Origin: Nocardia panacis
Lineage (GTDB): Bacteria > Actinomycetota > Actinomycetes > Mycobacteriales > Mycobacteriaceae
Reading direction: 5' to 3'
DNA length: 64,000 nucleotides
NCBI RefSeq assembly: GCF_003598715.1
Contig: NZ_QZFU01000029.1
Coordinates: 434,001-498,000 of the forward strand
Below the pieces are notes generated by a model that did not search any database, was not told the origin of the DNA, and worked only from the letters and a program-made list of their open reading frames with translations. The position numbers were made by a program, and so were the translations under genes. Numbering within the stretch: position 1 is the first letter of the stretch; each line of letters opens with the position of its first letter. Shown here in pieces: positions 18,001 through 26,101 of the stretch.

Positions 18001-21000
18001 GCGGTGCGGTTCGCGCGAAGTCGACCGCGCCGGAGTCGGCTCGGCGGCAACCGATATGGCGGGAATCGGCCCGGCTGGAACCGGCATCGCCGGAGCCGGC
18101 CCAACTGCTGCAATCGGCACGGTTGCAATCAACCCGGTTGGAACCGGTACGGCCGGAATCGGCATGGTCGAGATCGAGTACGCCGAACTCGACCACCGTT
18201 CGAATCGGTTGGCCCGGCGGCTGATCGCGGCGGGCGCGGGACCGGAATCGGCGGTGCTGCTCGCGCTGCCGCGCTCGGTGGAATGGTTCGTCGCGGTGTG
18301 GGCGATCGCCAAGTCGGGCGCGGCGTTCGTCCCGGTCGACGGTGGGGCGCCTGCCGAACGCGTAGCCGCGATGGCGGCGGGTTCCCGTGCGCGCCTGGGC
18401 ATTTCGAGACAGGACCGGCGCGACAACCTACCCGGCACCATGGAATGGCTCCTGTTCGACGAGCCCGACTGGGAAACCTTCGCGGCCGAACCGATCGACA
18501 ATGCCGATCGGCGCGCGCCACTGCGCGGGGCGCATCCGGCCTACATCGTCTACACCTCCGGATCGACCGGCGCGCCCAAGGGCGTGATCGTCACCCACGC
18601 CGGACTCTCGGGTCTGGTCGCGGGTATCCGCGCGCACACCGGCGTCGGTCCGGGCGATCGGGTGCTGCACTGTCTCAATCCGGCCTTCGACGCGGCGACG
18701 CTGGCCTGGCTGAGCACCTTCGCCGCAGGCGCGACCCTCGCCCTGGCCCCGCCCGATAGCGCGGCAGGCGACGAATTGTCCGCCGCCATCCTGGATTCCG
18801 CCGCGACCCAGGTGGTCGCGACGCCCGGTCTGCTCGCGACGGTGCCGAAGGAGGACCTGTCCGGCGTGCGCGTGGTGCTCACGGGCGGTGAGGCGTGCCC
18901 GCCCGAATTGCCCGCCCGCCTCGGCAGCGGCCGCGCGCTGCTGAACTCCTACGGACCGGCCGAAGCGACGGTCGCCGCCACCTGCACCGCGCCGCTGACC
19001 CCCGGCGACCCCATCGGACTCGGCGCACCGCTGCCCGGATCCGGGATGGCGGTGCTGGATCGGTGGTTGCGCCCGGTGCCGCTCGGCGCGGTGGGCGAGC
19101 TGTACCTGATGGGCAACGGCCTGGCCCGCGGCTATGTCGGGCGGTCCGGACTTTCCGCGGAGCGGTTCGTGGCCAACCCCTTCGGCGCGGCGGGCGCGCG
19201 CATGTATCGCACCGGCGACCTGGTGCGACGGATCTCGCACGCCCGCATGGATTTCGTCGGACGCAATGACACCCAGATCAAACTGCGCGGCATCCGGGTC
19301 GAACCCGGTGAGGTCGACGCGGTGCTGCGGTCGCGGCCCGGTATCGCCATGTCGGTGACGGTGGTGCGCGAAAGCGCCTCGGGTGTCAAGGCATTGGCCT
19401 GCTATGTGGTCGCGGGATCCGACGGCGCGATCACCCCGGCGCGGGTGCTCGAGTACGCGGCCGCGCGACTGCCACGCTATCTGGTGCCCGCCACGGTGAC
19501 GGTGCTGGACGCGCTGCCGCTGACCGCCAATGGCAAGGTGGATGTGCGGGCGCTGCCCGAACCGGCCCGGTCCGTGGCCGAATACGTCGAGCCGGTCGGC
19601 CCGCAGTGCGCCGTGGCGGATGCCTACGCGGCAGTGCTCGGGCACGAGCGGGTCGGCGCCGAGGACGATTTCTTCGCGCTCGGCGGTGATTCGCTCACCG
19701 CGACCAGGGTGGCCGCGCGGATCGGTGCGGAACTCGGGACGCAGGTGCCGGTGCGCATCCTGTTCGAGACGCCGAATGTGCGGGAGTTGGCCGCGCGGAT
19801 CGGCGGCGCGGCGCGGGCCGGGACGGTGGGTCCGCGTCGGGGTCCGCGTCCCGCGCTGATCCCGCTCTCGCCTGCGCAGCAACGGATGTGGCTGATCAAT
19901 CAGTACGATCCGACTTCGGGGGCCTACAACATTCCGGTGGCGCTGCGACTGCGCGGACGGCTGGATCTGGCGGCACTGCGGGCCGCCCTCGGCGATGTGT
20001 TGGATCGGCACGAGGCGCTGCGCACCGTCTATCCGGCCCGTGACGGCATCGGACATCAGGTCGTCGTCGCCGAAGCCCTCGCGCCCCGACTTGATCCGGA
20101 GCCTATATCGATGGACGAAGTGGTCGGGGTCGTCTCCGACTGCGTGACCGAGGGTTTCGACCTCACCGCCGCGATCCCGGTGCGGGGCAGACTGTTCCGA
20201 CTCGACGACGCGGACCATGTCTTGGTGCTGGTGGTGCACCACATCAGCGCGGACGGGTTCTCCATGGGTCCGCTCGCGGCCGATCTGATGGCGGCCTATC
20301 ACGCGCGCGGTGCAGGCCATTCGCCAAAGTGGCCCCCGCCGGCGGTGCAGTACGTGGATTACACACTGTGGCAGCATGATCGGCTCGGCTCGGCCGAGGA
20401 TCCGCAATCGCTGCTGGCCCGACAGTTGGACTTCTGGCGAACGACGCTGGCGGGTATGCCGGATCTGCTGGAGTTGCCCACCGATCGTCCGCGCCCGGCC
20501 ACCGCTTCGCTGCGCGCCGAAACCGTACTCGCTCAGGTGGATTCCGACCTGAGCGCGGCGTTGACCGTTGTGGCGCGGTCACGGCGGAGCTCATTGTTCA
20601 TGCTGCTGCACGCGGCGCTGGCGGTGTTGTTCGCGCGGTCGAGCGGGCGCGCGGATATCGCGCTCGGCACACCGGTGGCGGGTCGGGGCGCGAGTGAACT
20701 CGACAGCGTCGTCGGCATGTTCGTCAATACCGTGGTGCTGCGCACCGAGGTGCGTGGCGCGGAAGCGTTCACCGCGCTGCTCGACCGGGTCCGGCGCGCG
20801 GATCTGGAGGCATTCGACAACGCCGATGTGCCGTTCGAGCAGTTGGTGGACGTGCTCGAACCCACCCGTTCCGCCGCGCGGCATCCGCTGGTGCAGGTCA
20901 TGCTGGTCTTCCGGAATCTGGCCCCGGTGGATCTCACACTGCCCGACCTGCGGGTCGAAGCCATCGAACTCGACCAGCAGACCAGCCGATTCGACCTCAG

Positions 21001-24000
21001 TGTGACGGTATCCGAGCGGGCCGATGGCGGGCTGACTGTGCGATTCGGATATGCCACCGATCTCTTCGACCGCGCATCCATCGAAAGGCTTGGGCAGCGC
21101 TGGATTCGGCTGCTGCGCGGCATCGCTGCCGCCGCCGACGCACCCGTCGGCGATATCGACCTTCTCGACGACGCGGAGCGCGTGGGCTTGTCGGGTGGGC
21201 CGGCGCTCGCGACGCCCCAAGTGCTACCGGATCTGCTCGCGGCCGCCGTTTCGGCGCGACCGGACGCGATCGCGGTCACCGACGGATCGATCTCGCTGAC
21301 CTACCGCGAACTCGACCGGCGTTCGAACCGACTGGCCAGAGCGCTGATTCGGGCCGGGGCCGGGCCGGAGCGGTTGGTCGCCATCGCGCTGCGGCGGTCG
21401 GTGGATTCTGTGCTCGCGGTATGGGCGGTGGCCAAATCTGGGGCGGCCTTCGTACCGGTCGATCCCGCCTATCCGGCCGAGCGGATCGCGCAGTTGCTCA
21501 CCGATTCCGCAGCCGCACTGGGGATCACCGCCGCGGCGACGGTGGACGCCCTCCCGGCCGGGGTGCGCTGGTTCGTACTGGATCAGCCGGTCGAATTCTC
21601 GGACGCGCCCGTCACCGAGCGGGAGCCGCTGCGGGCCGAGCACCCGGCCTATGTGCTATTCACCTCCGGATCGACCGGGCGCCCCAAGGGCGTCGTCGTC
21701 ACCCACGCCGGTCTCGCGAATGTGGCGCTCGCACAGCGGGAACGCGGCGAGACCAGCCCCGATTCGCGGATCGCGCACCTGGCCTCGCCGAGTTTCGACG
21801 CCTCGGTGCTGGAACTGCTCATGGCGGTCGGACCCGCCGCGACCCTGGTGGTGGCCGGGCCGACCGAATTCGGCGGACCGGATCTGGCCGAACTGCTGGT
21901 GCGCGAAGGGATCACGCATATCGCGTTGACACCGTCGGCACTGGGTTCGGTGGACCCTGCGGCCGTCGCCTCGGGCGCGTTGCGCACGATCATCACCGGC
22001 GGTGAGGAATGCCCGCCGGAACTGGTGACCCGGTGGGCCGCCGCGGGCCGCAGGCACTTCAACGACTACGGCCCCACCGAGACCACCATCTGGGCTTCCG
22101 GGAGCTCTGCCCTGTGCCCCGGTGACGAGGTCACGATCGGCGCGCCGATCGCAGGGATGACCGCGCTCGTATTGGACGATCGGCTGCACCCGGTCCCAGA
22201 AGGCGTGGTCGGCGAGCTCTATCTGACCGGAATCGCCTTGGCGCGCGGCTATCACGGTCGCGCGGGGCTCACGGCCGACCGGTTCGTGGCCGCGCCCGCC
22301 GGCGCGCGAATGTATCGCACCGGCGATCTGGTGCGTCGCCACGGCCGGAATCTGCACTATCTCGGGCGTTCGGATCTCCAGGTCAAGCTGCGCGGCCTGC
22401 GCATCGAACTCGGCGAGATCGCCTCGGCCCTGCGTACCGACGACACGGTGGATCAGGCGGTGGTCGATGTGCACGTCGATCCGGCGGTCGGTGAACTGCT
22501 CGTGGCCTACGTGGTGCCGACCGATCCCGAACTCTTCGCTCCCGATCGGCTGAAAAGCGTGGTGGCCGCACGTCTTCCGTCCTACATGGTGCCCTCGGCC
22601 ATCGTGCCGCTTGGCGAGCTGCCGCGCACCGCCAACGGCAAACTCGACCGACGTGCGCTACCCGCCCCGCAGATCAGGTCGGGTCGCTATCGCCCGCCGC
22701 AGACACCTACCGAGCGCGCGGTGGCCGAGGCATTCGGCGAACTGCTCGGCCTCGAGCGCGTCGGCCTCGACGACGACTTCTTCGCGCTGGGTGGCAATTC
22801 GCTCATCGCGACCCGCATCGCCGCGCGCCTGGGCGCGGCCCTCGATGTCCGGATCCCGGTGCGCACCGTCTTCGACGCGCCGACCGTGGCCTGCCTCGCG
22901 GCGGCGGTGCGCACCGTCACCGATCCACCTGGTCCGCGCCCCGGTCCGCGCCCGCGCCCGGAACACATTCCGCTCTCGGCGGCGCAGCGGCGCATGTGGT
23001 TCCTGAACCGCTACGACCCGGCCTCACCCGCGCACAATGTGCCGGGCGCGTTCGAGATCGGCGGCGACGTCGATGCCGCGGTGCTGCGCTCCGCTGTCGC
23101 CGATGTCATGGCCAGGCACGAATCGCTGCGCACCATCTACCCGGTCGACGCCGCGGGCGAGCCGTATCAGCACATCCTGCCGATGTCGGAAGACCTGGTG
23201 CCGCTACGGGTTTCGGAGATCGGGTCCGATTCGACGATCGATCGCGCGATGCGCCTGGCGGCCAAGGGATTCGATCTGACGGTCGAGTTGCCGATGCGAA
23301 TCTGGCTGCTGCGGGCCGAATCCGGACCCGCTCTGCTCATCGTGGTGACCCATCACATCGCCTCCGACGGCTGGTCGCTGGCCCCGCTGACCAGGGATGT
23401 CATGATGGCCTGGGCCGCACGTTCGGTCGGAACCGCGCCGCAGTGGGATCCCATGCCGCTGCAATACGCGGATTACGCGCTGTGGCAGCACGAACTGCTC
23501 GGCGCGGACGACGATCCGGGCAGCGTCGCGCACCGGCAGTTGACGTACTGGCGCGCCGCGCTCGCCGGATTGCCGCAGGTGCCCGCACTGCCCACCGACC
23601 ACCCGCGCCCGGCGGTGCTGACCCATCGCGCCGAGATGGTGGAGTTCCGTCTCGACAGCACGGTGCAGCGGCGGATTCGCGAGCTCGCGCGCGGGCAAGG
23701 GGTGAGTATCTTCATGGTCGCGCACGCGGCGCTGGCCCTGCTGCTGTCCCGGCTGAGCGGTGCGCGGGATGTGGCCATCGGTTCGGTCACGGCGGGGCGC
23801 GGGGACGGCGAACTCGACGATCTGGTCGGCATGTTCGTCAATACGCTGGTGCTGCGCACCGATGTCGATCCGGACAGCACCTTCGAAAGCTTCTTGGCCG
23901 CGGTCAAAGACACCGACCTCGATGCCTTCGGGAACGCGGATGTGCCCTTCGAGCGTCTGGTGGAGGTGCTGGCCCCCGCCCGCTCGACCGCGCACCATCC

Positions 24001-25390
24001 GCTGTTCCAGGTGCTGCTGGTGTTCCAGAACTTCGAGACCGAGCGGGTGCGCCTGCCCGGTGTCGAACTGCGGCAGGTCGAAATGCCCTCGGTGGGCGCG
24101 AAATTCGATCTGGAGTGGATGCTGGCGGAGGAGTTCGCCGCCGACGGCGCCCCGGTCGGCATTCGCGGCACGCTGACCTTCGCGTGCGATCTGTTCGAGC
24201 CCGCGACGGTTGCCCAGTTGACCCGGCGTTTCGTGGAGATCGTCGAGACAGTAACCGCGCACCCCGCAGTGGTCGTCGGTTCGCTCGAGGTCACCGCGCC
24301 GCCCGGCACTGTTCGCAGGCTCGCGCCACCCGCCCCGCGACATCGGGTCGATCTTCCGTATCGTCCGCCGGGCACCCAGCTCGAGCGGGCGGTCGTGGCG
24401 GCCTTCGAGGAAGTGCTCGACGCGGAGCGGGTCGGCCTGGACGACAACTTCTTCGAACTCGGCGGCACCTCCATGGTGGCCATTCGACTGGTGGCCGCGG
24501 TGCGTGCGCGCATCGACCGAAATGTGCCGGTGCAGTGGATGTTCGGTGATCCGACACCGGGCGGGCTCGCCATCCGGATCGAGGAGGGCGATGCCGGGGC
24601 GGCGGATCCGGCCTTGCGGCCCGTGCTGCCGCTGCGCGCCGCCGGGGCGGGATCCGCGCTGTTCTGCGTCCATCCGGCCATCGGATTGGCCTGGGGCTAC
24701 GCGGGTTTGGTGCAGTATCTGGACGACGGCCATCCTGTTTACGGACTCCAGTCACCCGGCATCACCGCCGACCAACCGCGTACCCAACTGGTCGAGCGGG
24801 CCGCGCGCTACGCCGATGAGATCCTGCTGACCCAGCCCGCAGGTCCCTACCGGGTGCTCGGATATTCGGCGGGCGGCCCGATCGCGCACGCCGTCGCGGT
24901 GGAGTTGCAGCGGCGCGGCGAACACGTCGCGGCGCTGGTCATCATGGACGGTCGCGCCGATGTCGAACCCGAGAGCGCCACCGAGGCCCCGCCGCCCGAA
25001 TACCTGCTCGCCGAATTCGGCGGCGTCGACCCGGCCCTGCTCGGCGCGGACGATATCCCGCTACCCGAGCGAGCCGCCGCCCTGCTGCGCGCCAACGGCG
25101 GCATGTTCGGGGCGCTCACCGCCGCCGACCTCGAACGGCTCTACGTCGACTACCTGGAGTTGGTCCGGCAGGCCGCCGACTACCGCCCGGCGGTCTTCGA
25201 GGGCGATCTGCTGTTCTTCAGCAGCACCGACGCCCGCGCGGGCGTCGGTCTGAACGTCGACACCTGGCGTCCGTATATCGGGGGCACGATCGACAATCAT
25301 CAGATCCCCTTCGCACACAATCGGCTGACCAGTCCGGAAGCCTTGGCGATCTTGGGTCCACTGCTCGCCCAGTATTTGCGGCGACACTGA
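12065..25390 (+). CDS. Non-ribosomal peptide synthetase, C-A-T-E-C-A-T-C-A-T-C-T-TE
   Basis: Giant multidomain synthetase of 4441 residues. Approximate domains: C1 6-445 (HHILLDG); A1 458-955; T1 with carrier Ser997 in LGGDSI, the form that precedes epimerases; E 1046-1495 (HHLVFD, FNYLGQ); C2 1512-1945 (HHLILDG); A2 1960-2495; T2 Ser2543; C3 2596-3038 (HHISADG); A3 3051-3535; T3 Ser3579; C4 3632-4078 (HHIASDG); T4 Ser4136; thioesterase 4186-4441 with nucleophile Ser4268 in GYSAGG and His near 4417. An N-terminal C domain suggests an N-acylated product, and E predicts a D first residue. Hand-read ten-residue codes: A1 DALCSGSVAK, A2 DALVLGSVAK, A3 DALAIGDIWK; I cannot assign substrates. There is no A domain between C4 and T4. 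No MbtH-like gene lies nearby. ATG 12065 chosen for the AGGGAA before it; GTG 12050 is possible. Confidence 0.95.
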   Translation: MTHGVSMTEFPLSPAQLGMWYAQQLDPAVPLYEAQYIEMAGPLDIEVLRTVSARASREFGSGLLRLIEKDGRPWQAVDEGAEPELGYLDLSDAADPDAEALRWMRADVAAPMDLYRDPLGMSVLIRVGPDRVLWYSRCHHILLDGFGSVGLLYRVAELYNAAVAGIAPKESGAMRLSEIHAAEMSYRESSRFAADAAYWSERTADMPGQCSLVEAQAPAHALGRQHRVTLSEPVVGRLAAAGARFEVGAPALVMAALALYYARTTGRDEVVLSLPVSGRTTAMLRRSGGMLANVVPLRIAVPASSTVGDIVAAIRVEVSGALRHQRFRHEEMRPEQLHADVAFGRGLVGPVVNIMLFPTEVEFHGVRTELHVLTSGPIEDLFVNLYQHGARAPIHLDFTANPDLYDASSLARHHDRFMALFESLLGAEPGTPVRELDYFLPDERHLSAGVRGPAAPAPRLLSQLLDRGLRAAGPTAPAVLDGVRTLSYGALDQLSLRLAQALLARGAGPESSVLVALPRSVESAIALWGIARSGSAYVPIGNGIPVERVARMAAECGARLGITTADQVRELPGSISWLVIDDLGEPDPMELPAPRPEHPAYVVFTSGSTGLPKGVVVTHAGLAGLAAAVRDSYAAGPGSRVLHCLNPGFDASLLELLVAFGFGATLVIADGDSVADTGLADAIRDFGVTQLCTTPAVLATLQVGALDGVRVVSIGGEICPPELIARFGPGRALLNSYGPSETTVAATFTAGLVPGEAAGLGEPVPGVVLLVLDRSLRPVPIGMPGELYVAGSGVARGYARQAGLTAERFVANPYGPGRMYRTGDLVRWRAVADGPQPIVLEYQGRADFQVKLRGMRVEPGEVDVVLAAHPAVEIAVTVARRTAAGGSVLASYVVPSSNTGADHASPALEIAELTEFCARRLPGHMVPATVTVLDALPLTRNGKVDRAALPEPEFEAPEQIRAAGTETERVLCALFAEVLRTESIDPESSFFALGGDSIMSIQLVSRARAAGLVFSARDVFEYPTPAALASVAAASTDGRAVLRELPGAGIGPVEPTPIVAWLLDNPQGWQHFGQSMVLELPSGIDRLGLRHTLQAVLDRHDMLRARLVNGRLETRPVGAIDADTVISCADSTVEEAVSAASARLAPEEGVMFAATWLQSGRLVLVVHHLVFDAVSWRIVIADLIAAWGQVAAGIAPTLPEVGTSMRTWAHALSAAAARDSWMDEADYWAGVLGGSTAALGRRALDPRRDLRRDTGRIEVRIPARVFGPLAERMPIAFRAGVEDALLTALAVALARWRPDRADALIMLERHGREESVVPGADLSRTVGWFTNQFPIRLALPQPDSGLPQPNSHRSEQLSAAIKAVKEQVRAVPRGGMGYGLLRYLNPEIAARLGNTPQIGFNYLGQVLGAARGPWLPVSIGRELGGVGAAGLPATAVVSVDAVSIETEAGSRLHAVWQFATGVIEREDVAALVRHWVSALADLADLVGEPSSGGLTPSDLGLVSTDQARIDAWESHYPTMIDAWPLAPLQRGLLFHAQLAGEGADGYSVQSVIDLEGEIDEDRMAGAARALLARHDALRTAFVTEDGAVQLVLASVDLPWRCVAATPQECEALAEAELAAPFVPARPPLIRFLGLRLGPRAMRLVITNHHLILDGWSMPLLFAELLALYESPGATLPAPVSFRRYLEWLVAQDVPAARHAWSAAMSGLGGPTLVAATRPPAARVNGPESPALSLQVPLADETATALAAAAASRGITLNTLVQVGWALLLAELTGGDDIVFGATVSVRPPELAGAQRAVGMLVNTIPVRIALAPDETVGDLLTRVRREQGALLDHHSLGLTEIQALVGVGALFDTATVFESYPVDTAALSAATDRVGLRVKGFRGRDGTHYPLSLAAYARDGLRLVLNYSPWLFEDDEAVDLAGRLAWILGRLAADPRRPVRQVRGGAPGDYPGVLRARPEPLRLLPDLLADGVRHGRIAVRCGSREVDRAGVGSAATDMAGIGPAGTGIAGAGPTAAIGTVAINPVGTGTAGIGMVEIEYAELDHRSNRLARRLIAAGAGPESAVLLALPRSVEWFVAVWAIAKSGAAFVPVDGGAPAERVAAMAAGSRARLGISRQDRRDNLPGTMEWLLFDEPDWETFAAEPIDNADRRAPLRGAHPAYIVYTSGSTGAPKGVIVTHAGLSGLVAGIRAHTGVGPGDRVLHCLNPAFDAATLAWLSTFAAGATLALAPPDSAAGDELSAAILDSAATQVVATPGLLATVPKEDLSGVRVVLTGGEACPPELPARLGSGRALLNSYGPAEATVAATCTAPLTPGDPIGLGAPLPGSGMAVLDRWLRPVPLGAVGELYLMGNGLARGYVGRSGLSAERFVANPFGAAGARMYRTGDLVRRISHARMDFVGRNDTQIKLRGIRVEPGEVDAVLRSRPGIAMSVTVVRESASGVKALACYVVAGSDGAITPARVLEYAAARLPRYLVPATVTVLDALPLTANGKVDVRALPEPARSVAEYVEPVGPQCAVADAYAAVLGHERVGAEDDFFALGGDSLTATRVAARIGAELGTQVPVRILFETPNVRELAARIGGAARAGTVGPRRGPRPALIPLSPAQQRMWLINQYDPTSGAYNIPVALRLRGRLDLAALRAALGDVLDRHEALRTVYPARDGIGHQVVVAEALAPRLDPEPISMDEVVGVVSDCVTEGFDLTAAIPVRGRLFRLDDADHVLVLVVHHISADGFSMGPLAADLMAAYHARGAGHSPKWPPPAVQYVDYTLWQHDRLGSAEDPQSLLARQLDFWRTTLAGMPDLLELPTDRPRPATASLRAETVLAQVDSDLSAALTVVARSRRSSLFMLLHAALAVLFARSSGRADIALGTPVAGRGASELDSVVGMFVNTVVLRTEVRGAEAFTALLDRVRRADLEAFDNADVPFEQLVDVLEPTRSAARHPLVQVMLVFRNLAPVDLTLPDLRVEAIELDQQTSRFDLSVTVSERADGGLTVRFGYATDLFDRASIERLGQRWIRLLRGIAAAADAPVGDIDLLDDAERVGLSGGPALATPQVLPDLLAAAVSARPDAIAVTDGSISLTYRELDRRSNRLARALIRAGAGPERLVAIALRRSVDSVLAVWAVAKSGAAFVPVDPAYPAERIAQLLTDSAAALGITAAATVDALPAGVRWFVLDQPVEFSDAPVTEREPLRAEHPAYVLFTSGSTGRPKGVVVTHAGLANVALAQRERGETSPDSRIAHLASPSFDASVLELLMAVGPAATLVVAGPTEFGGPDLAELLVREGITHIALTPSALGSVDPAAVASGALRTIITGGEECPPELVTRWAAAGRRHFNDYGPTETTIWASGSSALCPGDEVTIGAPIAGMTALVLDDRLHPVPEGVVGELYLTGIALARGYHGRAGLTADRFVAAPAGARMYRTGDLVRRHGRNLHYLGRSDLQVKLRGLRIELGEIASALRTDDTVDQAVVDVHVDPAVGELLVAYVVPTDPELFAPDRLKSVVAARLPSYMVPSAIVPLGELPRTANGKLDRRALPAPQIRSGRYRPPQTPTERAVAEAFGELLGLERVGLDDDFFALGGNSLIATRIAARLGAALDVRIPVRTVFDAPTVACLAAAVRTVTDPPGPRPGPRPRPEHIPLSAAQRRMWFLNRYDPASPAHNVPGAFEIGGDVDAAVLRSAVADVMARHESLRTIYPVDAAGEPYQHILPMSEDLVPLRVSEIGSDSTIDRAMRLAAKGFDLTVELPMRIWLLRAESGPALLIVVTHHIASDGWSLAPLTRDVMMAWAARSVGTAPQWDPMPLQYADYALWQHELLGADDDPGSVAHRQLTYWRAALAGLPQVPALPTDHPRPAVLTHRAEMVEFRLDSTVQRRIRELARGQGVSIFMVAHAALALLLSRLSGARDVAIGSVTAGRGDGELDDLVGMFVNTLVLRTDVDPDSTFESFLAAVKDTDLDAFGNADVPFERLVEVLAPARSTAHHPLFQVLLVFQNFETERVRLPGVELRQVEMPSVGAKFDLEWMLAEEFAADGAPVGIRGTLTFACDLFEPATVAQLTRRFVEIVETVTAHPAVVVGSLEVTAPPGTVRRLAPPAPRHRVDLPYRPPGTQLERAVVAAFEEVLDAERVGLDDNFFELGGTSMVAIRLVAAVRARIDRNVPVQWMFGDPTPGGLAIRIEEGDAGAADPALRPVLPLRAAGAGSALFCVHPAIGLAWGYAGLVQYLDDGHPVYGLQSPGITADQPRTQLVERAARYADEILLTQPAGPYRVLGYSAGGPIAHAVAVELQRRGEHVAALVIMDGRADVEPESATEAPPPEYLLAEFGGVDPALLGADDIPLPERAAALLRANGGMFGALTAADLERLYVDYLELVRQAADYRPAVFEGDLLFFSSTDARAGVGLNVDTWRPYIGGTIDNHQIPFAHNRLTSPEALAILGPLLAQYLRRH
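18014..18175 (+). repeat. 15-bp degenerate tandem repeat inside NRPS adenylation domain 2
   Basis: About ten imperfect 15-nt units of the type gccggaatcggcacg, in frame, encoding pentapeptides such as AGIGP, AGTGI, AGAGP, VGTGT and AGIGM. They split the N-terminal strand pair of A2 (residues about 1985-2035): the sequence before is VRCGSREV and the sequence after is EIEYAELDHRSNRLARRL, which are contiguous in ordinary A domains. Confidence 0.8.
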
Positions 25391-25483
25391 GCATTCGACG
25401 TGCGCCCTAGGGGCGTGGCCAGGTACAGTGTGTGCAGACGGTTGGAGCAGGGTGCCCCCGCATAGAGACACCCGCTCGTAGGA
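25391..25483. other. Intergenic region between the NRPS gene and the small membrane protein gene
   Basis: 93 nt between convergent genes. A weak hairpin, GGGTG (25450-25454) with CACCC (25469-25473), lies just past the small gene's stop and could end either transcript. Nothing else was seen. Confidence 0.3.
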
Positions 25484-25615
25484 TTACTTGGACCGCAACC
25501 GTCGGACCAAGAGGTAGAACGCCCCGGCTAACAGGACAATGCTCGCAACAGCGGTCCAGTCAGCCGGGGCACTCGGTTTCCGGTGCTTTCCAACGGTTTT
25601 GTGATGCTTACCCAA
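25484..25615 (-). CDS. Small single-pass membrane protein (43 residues), unrecognised
   Basis: Short gene read by eye. It starts at TTG 25613-25615, seven bases after a strong AAGAGGTG ribosome-binding site, and stops at TAA 25484-25486. The product begins MGKHHKTVGKHRKPSAPADW, then has a hydrophobic helix of about 20 residues (AVASIVLLAGAFYLLV) and ends in RRLRSK. A basic N-terminus, one membrane helix and a basic C-terminus are typical of bacterial small membrane proteins; no family was recognised. A hairpin in its leader (GAAGGA/TCCTTC at about 25650-25666) lies just upstream. The region has lower GC than the flanking genes. The non-ATG start keeps confidence moderate. Confidence 0.55.
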   Translation of the reverse strand: MGKHHKTVGKHRKPSAPADWTAVASIVLLAGAFYLLVRRLRSK

Positions 25616-25779
25616 GACCTACACCTCTTTCCTAGGGACGGGGAAGGACCAGTTCCTTCGCCCCCCGGAGAGAGGTGACACCACCTTAGCGCAACTTCCG
25701 GACCAATTCCGTTGCCCCCTGGCCTATCTGAGCAGGTCAAGCGACCGAAAGGGCACGGATACCCTGTGCGCCTTGCTGA
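25616..25779. other. Upstream region of the small membrane protein gene
   Basis: About 160 nt of lower GC than its neighbours. It contains the inverted repeat gaagga-ccagt-tccttc at about 25650-25666, which would form a leader hairpin ahead of the ribosome-binding site of the small gene. No other element was identified. Confidence 0.35.
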
Positions 25780-26064
25780 TTAAGCGACCAAGTCGGCGTA
25801 CTCGGGGTGCGCCGTGATGTAGTCATCCACATACCAGCAGGTGGGGATAACCGAAAAGCCTTGGGCACGTGAATCATCCAGGGCGAATCGGACAATATCG
25901 GCGGCCACGCCGCGCCCGCGGAATTCGGGAAATGTCATGGTGTGGTGGAATTCGCGCACCTTTGTTTCCGGATTGTCCGCATAATCGGCGTACCCGGCCA
26001 AGGTGTCGTCGAGATAGATTTCGAAACGGGTGGCGGCGGCATTGTGCGCGAGCCTTTTGGTCAT
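25780..26064 (-). CDS. GNAT-like N-acetyltransferase (YjdJ/Acetyltransf_CG type)
   Basis: Minimal acetyltransferase-fold protein of 94 residues. Visible: FEIYLDDTLAGYADY, the central strand REFHHTMTFPEFRGRGVAADIV with the acetyl-CoA pyrophosphate-binding RGRGVA loop, and the end VIPTCWYVDDYITAHPEYADLV, which is diagnostic of the small CG-type GNAT family where a Cys-rich or Tyr-ending tail completes the site. Substrate unknown. ATG at 26062-26064; it lies 37 nt downstream of the FAD oxidase stop on the same strand and could share its transcript. Confidence 0.88.
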   Translation of the reverse strand: MTKRLAHNAAATRFEIYLDDTLAGYADYADNPETKVREFHHTMTFPEFRGRGVAADIVRFALDDSRAQGFSVIPTCWYVDDYITAHPEYADLVA

Positions 26065-26101
26065 GATCGGTGAAACCTTCTGATGGTGCGGATTTGTTCC
26101 G

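Noticed and set aside
12065..25390. Siderophore assignment of the NRPS, such as a heterobactin-type product
   Set aside because: No 2,3-dihydroxybenzoate, hydroxyornithine or siderophore-transport genes are in the window, and the hand-read A-domain codes match none that I know.
25391..25780. Attachment site or tRNA remnant beside the NRPS gene
   Set aside because: No cloverleaf fold, integrase or direct repeat pair was seen; the lower GC alone is weak evidence.
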